Source: Paenibacillus sp. CAA11 (lineage in GTDB: Bacteria; Bacillota; Bacilli; Paenibacillales; Paenibacillaceae). Taken from it: a stretch of 64,000 nt of DNA. The position numbers were made by a program, and so were the translations under genes. Below are positions 61,307 to 64,000 of this stretch, one piece after another. The number at the start of each line of letters is the position of its first letter. The first letter of the stretch is position 1. Location: contig NZ_CP028922.1 of assembly GCF_003060825.1 (NCBI RefSeq), positions 2,773,001-2,837,000 of the forward strand. The letters run 5' to 3'. Under the pieces are notes generated by a model. That model saw nothing but the letters and a program-made list of their open reading frames with translations, was not told the origin of the DNA and searched no databases.

Positions 61307-62731
61307 TTAAATTCCTAAGGACATTCCATCAACCGCTAGGGCAGCTTCTCCCAATATTTCCGCCAGTGTAGGATGAGCATGTACTGTCCGTCCAATTTCC
61401 CAAGGCGTTGCATCAAGCACTTGAGCAAGGGCAGCTTCCCCGATCAGGTCTGTCACATGCGGTCCGATCATATGCACACCCAGCAAATCGCCGCTATTCG
61501 CATCGGATACAATCTTCACGAAGCCATCCTTCTCACCATATACAAGGGCTTTGCCGATGGCGGAGAATGGGAACTTGCCGACCTTAACATCGTAACCTTT
61601 TTCCTTGGCTGCTTTTTCCGTATAACCTACCGATGCCACTTCAGGGCGAGTATATACACACCGCGGAATATGGATGCTGTTCATAGAATAGGGTTCTGCT
61701 GCACCAGATAGGTGCTCTGCCGCTACGACTCCCTCGTGACTCGCAACATGAGCCAGCTGCAATCCTCCGACGCAATCTCCAATCGCATAAATATGCGGCT
61801 CCGTTGTCTGCATATGTTCGTTCACTCGGATATACCCGTCTTTCAATGCGATATCTGTATTCTCTAGTCCGATATTCTCCACATTACCTTGCCGCCCGAT
61901 CGACAGGAGCAGCTGGTTTGCTTCAAGCTGAAGGCTCTCTTCTCCCTTATGTGCGTTTATACTCACTTGCTCTCCAGCGGTTTGAATGCTGCTAGGATCG
62001 ATCTTTGTTCCGGTTAATACCCGAATTCCCCGTTTAACGAGCAGCCGCTGAAGCTCACGCGCCACATCATCATCTTCCGCGGGAAGCAGCTGAGACGCCG
62101 CTTCAACGATCGTCACCTCTACCCCAAAATCATGCAGCAGGGATGCCCACTCTACCCCGATAACCCCTCCGCCGACTATCAGCATGGACTTAGGAAGCTG
62201 CGTGAGTTCCAAAGCCTCATCGCTGCTAAGGATATATTTGCCATCAGGAACTAGGCCCGGAAGAGTCCGCGGCCGCGAACCTGTTGCTATAATAAGATGA
62301 CTTGGAACAATCGTCTCCATCTCACCGTCAGGCAGCTCTACAGCAACTGCTCCGCTCTTTGGAGAGAAGATAGAAGGGCCGGTAACTCTGCCTCTTCCTT
62401 GAATTACACGAATTTTATGCTTGCGCATCAAATACTGTACCCCGCTGTGCAATTGATCCACTATAGCCTGCTTGCGCTGCTGTACCTTTGGGAACACCAG
62501 GGTCACTCCCTGAGTTTCTATTCCGTAGCTCTCGCTTTCCTTCATCTGCGCATACAGCTCTGCGCTTCGTAGCAGGCTCTTGCTCGGAATGCAGCCTCGA
62601 TGCAAACAGGTTCCACCCAGCTTGTCCTGTTCAATTACGACCACATCTTTCCCCAGCTGAGCGGCTCTGATCGCAGCCACATATCCCCCGGTTCCTCCAC
62701 CTAATACTGCAACATCACATGTTATCGTCAT
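61307..62731 (-). CDS. lpdV: Dihydrolipoamide dehydrogenase (E3)
   Basis: Flavoenzyme that reoxidises the lipoyl group of E2. FAD motif VLGGGTGGYVAAIRAAQLG, redox-active GGTCLHRGCIPSK (C-x4-C), NAD motif LIVGGGVIGVEWASLL, YAIGDCVGG, and the C-terminal His-Glu pair in HAHPTLAEILGEAAL. 474 residues from ATG 62731 (GAGGG at 8 bases). Upstream sequence shows sigma-A-like boxes and no -24/-12 sigma-L site. Confidence 0.95.
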   Translation of the reverse strand: MTITCDVAVLGGGTGGYVAAIRAAQLGKDVVVIEQDKLGGTCLHRGCIPSKSLLRSAELYAQMKESESYGIETQGVTLVFPKVQQRKQAIVDQLHSGVQYLMRKHKIRVIQGRGRVTGPSIFSPKSGAVAVELPDGEMETIVPSHLIIATGSRPRTLPGLVPDGKYILSSDEALELTQLPKSMLIVGGGVIGVEWASLLHDFGVEVTIVEAASQLLPAEDDDVARELQRLLVKRGIRVLTGTKIDPSSIQTAGEQVSINAHKGEESLQLEANQLLLSIGRQGNVENIGLENTDIALKDGYIRVNEHMQTTEPHIYAIGDCVGGLQLAHVASHEGVVAAEHLSGAAEPYSMNSIHIPRCVYTRPEVASVGYTEKAAKEKGYDVKVGKFPFSAIGKALVYGEKDGFVKIVSDANSGDLLGVHMIGPHVTDLIGEAALAQVLDATPWEIGRTVHAHPTLAEILGEAALAVDGMSLGI

Positions 62732-62823
62732 CTTTCCATCCCTCACCAACGTATACTTAATCCTATGACTATATTGTACCTTGTAATTTCAGCAATACAA
62801 CCTCAGCCCTACAAAGGCTTGGG

Positions 62824-63036
62824 TTATTCATACAAGGCATCCCGCAGCTTGCTGGACATCTTAGGCTGTTGTGAAGATGCTCGCAGCAAAGCCTTTCTCA
62901 AACGGGAATTTTCCGCTCTTAAATCGTGAATCTCCTGAAGCATGTCACGAATCACTGTTTGCATATGTTCATCCAATTTGGAAATTTCAGATTCTGTCAT
63001 ATATTCGGAAATTTCACTTGTTTTTTCGTTTCCCAT
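62824..63036 (-). CDS. Small coiled-coil protein
   Basis: 70 residues, acidic N-terminus and a predicted coiled coil in RDMLQEIHDLRAENSRLRKA. AAAAGGAG precedes the ATG. No family is recognised. It is the first minus-strand gene upstream of the bkd cluster (92-bp gap) and divergent from the chemotaxis-type gene. Function unknown. Confidence 0.65.
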   Translation of the reverse strand: MGNEKTSEISEYMTESEISKLDEHMQTVIRDMLQEIHDLRAENSRLRKALLRASSQQPKMSSKLRDALYE

Positions 63037-63176
63037 TACTTTCTCGGCTCCTTTTTAATGCATTCATAAAAATTTTACCATGTTTTATTGCGCAAAACTG
63101 TATGACATTATTGTTTTATAGAATCCAGAACTATATAATCTAGCAATACCACTTAATGAATGGAGACTCGACAAAG

Positions 63177-64000
63177 ATGAACATGCTGGAAGTTCTTATA
63201 CTTGCTGTCCCCTATATCAAGCGCGTCGTGAATGACGATATTATGATCGGGATTACCGATCTGGACAAGTTTCTATACTACGAAAGATCCGAGAAGATCG
63301 ACTTCGGAATTAAGCCGGGCGACCCTATTCCTCTAGAAGATCAGAACCTTCGCGCCGCTTTAAGAGGAGAATACAGCAGTGCCGAGCTGCCTGTTGAGGT
63401 ATATGGTATCCCTATTACAGCTATCGGAATGCCTATTCGTGACGCTGAGGGAAATATTATTGGTGCCCTTGCTACAGCCAAAAGCTATGAGCAGCAGCAG
63501 CAGCTTGAACAGTTCATGCAATCCATGCAGGACATTACAGGTCGTCTGGTAGATATGGTTCAGACCGTGGCAGCCCACTCCGAAGAGCTTTCAGCAACTA
63601 GTGAGCATGTTCTGGAGAATTCCAGACATACTACCCATAACTCGGGTCAAATCTCTAAGACCATAAACATCATCCGCGATATCTCCAATCAGACAGGACT
63701 ATTAGGACTCAATGCAGCGATTGAAGCAGCCCATGCCGGTGATCGTGGTGCCGGATTTGGGGTCGTTGCCAAGGAAGTGCGCAAACTGTCCGAGGAAGCC
63801 AAGAACGCAACCCTGCAAGTCTCTGAAACCCTTGGAGCCATTCAAAATTCTATAGTGCAAATGGAGTCTGACTTCACACAAATCGCTGCTTCTTCTGAAG
63901 AGCAGGCCGAGTTAGTTACAGAATTCATGAATCTGATCGAGCAATTGAATGATACCAGCGATCAAATGAATGCTTTTGTTCAAAAGTTCATTCACCAGGG
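63177..64000 (+). CDS. Methyl-accepting chemotaxis-type signalling protein, soluble (C-terminus cut by window end)
   Basis: Translated from ATG 63177 to the window end as one open frame of 274 codons. The N-terminal 110 residues form a sensor-like domain (ILAVPYIKRVVNDDIMIGITDLDKFLYY ... IPITAIGMPIRDAEGNIIG) without membrane helices. The C-terminal part has the MCP signalling hairpin with NQTGLLGLNAAIEAAHAGD and RGAGFGVVAKEVRKLSEEA. It is probably nearly complete. Signal unknown; it may act on CheA or another output as a cytoplasmic receptor. Confidence 0.88.
   Translation, partial: MNMLEVLILAVPYIKRVVNDDIMIGITDLDKFLYYERSEKIDFGIKPGDPIPLEDQNLRAALRGEYSSAELPVEVYGIPITAIGMPIRDAEGNIIGALATAKSYEQQQQLEQFMQSMQDITGRLVDMVQTVAAHSEELSATSEHVLENSRHTTHNSGQISKTINIIRDISNQTGLLGLNAAIEAAHAGDRGAGFGVVAKEVRKLSEEAKNATLQVSETLGAIQNSIVQMESDFTQIAASSEEQAELVTEFMNLIEQLNDTSDQMNAFVQKFIHQ

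Noticed and set aside
61140..62823. Sigma-L (-24/-12) promoter for the bkd cluster
   Set aside because: No TGGCAC...TTGCA pair was found upstream of lpdV or bkdAA; only sigma-A-like boxes are seen.

Overview
The window is 64 kb of chromosome from an endospore-forming, low-to-medium GC member of the Bacillota, most likely Paenibacillus or a close relative (inference from the gene set and protein wording, not from a search). Sporulation and germination genes occur throughout: spoIVA, spoVIF, ypeB, prsW, spmAB, dacB, ytfJ, tlp, the spoIIA operon with sigF, spoVAA/AB/AF, spoIIM, mciZ. Strong Shine-Dalgarno (SD) sites and frequent TTG/GTG starts fit. No rRNA, tRNA, CRISPR array or prophage is visible.

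Layout. 1-2.7 kb: end of a sugar ABC importer operon (ATPase cut by the window edge, lipoprotein binding protein). 2.8-13.3 kb: spoIVA, a ferredoxin and an orphan nucleotidyltransferase, spoVIF, then gpsA-plsY-der-rpsA-plsC-cmk-ypfB-ypfA. 13.4-19.2 kb: ypeB, a 49-residue Cys protein, prsW, MecA-type adaptor, small membrane proteins, a polysaccharide deacetylase and a CPBP protease. 19.3-21.4 kb: serA behind a T-box leader (probable serine specifier) and a tandem 61-bp hairpin repeat. 21.5-29.9 kb: resE-resD, rluB, spmB-spmA-dacB, ytfJ-ytfI, scpB-scpA. 30-34 kb: ribD-ribE-ribBA-ribH behind an FMN riboswitch. 34.2-37.2 kb: an AT-rich island with an HTH-TPR regulator overlapping a previously unlisted 42-codon secreted-propeptide gene, plus an unknown protein. 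37.3-45.3 kb: tlp, ppiB, lysA, spoVAF-AB-AA, sigF-spoIIAB-spoIIAA, dacF. 45.5-47.4 kb: a group II intron (class C-like) inserted just past the terminator of the purine nucleoside phosphorylase gene. 47.5-54.2 kb: punA-drm-xerD-yqzK, fur, spoIIM, endonuclease Q, nudF and divergent mciZ. 54.3-64 kb: a TPR protein, yqjE peptidase, a 32-residue Prli42-like miniprotein, lipB, the branched-chain 2-oxoacid dehydrogenase cluster with its own E3, and a truncated methyl-accepting signalling protein.

Gene order follows the Bacillus subtilis arrangement for most blocks, which makes the differences easy to see: sleB is absent between prsW and ypeB, resABC between rluB and resD, and spoVAC-AD-AE between spoVAB and spoVAF. 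The most interesting item is the 34.4-35.9 kb pair. The regulator has an XRE-type helix-turn-helix followed by a long helical TPR-like region, and its stop codon overlaps the start of a 42-residue protein with a signal peptide and a short polar tail. That is the layout of RRNPP peptide-pheromone systems (Rap-Phr, NprR-NprX, PlcR-PapR, AimR-AimP).
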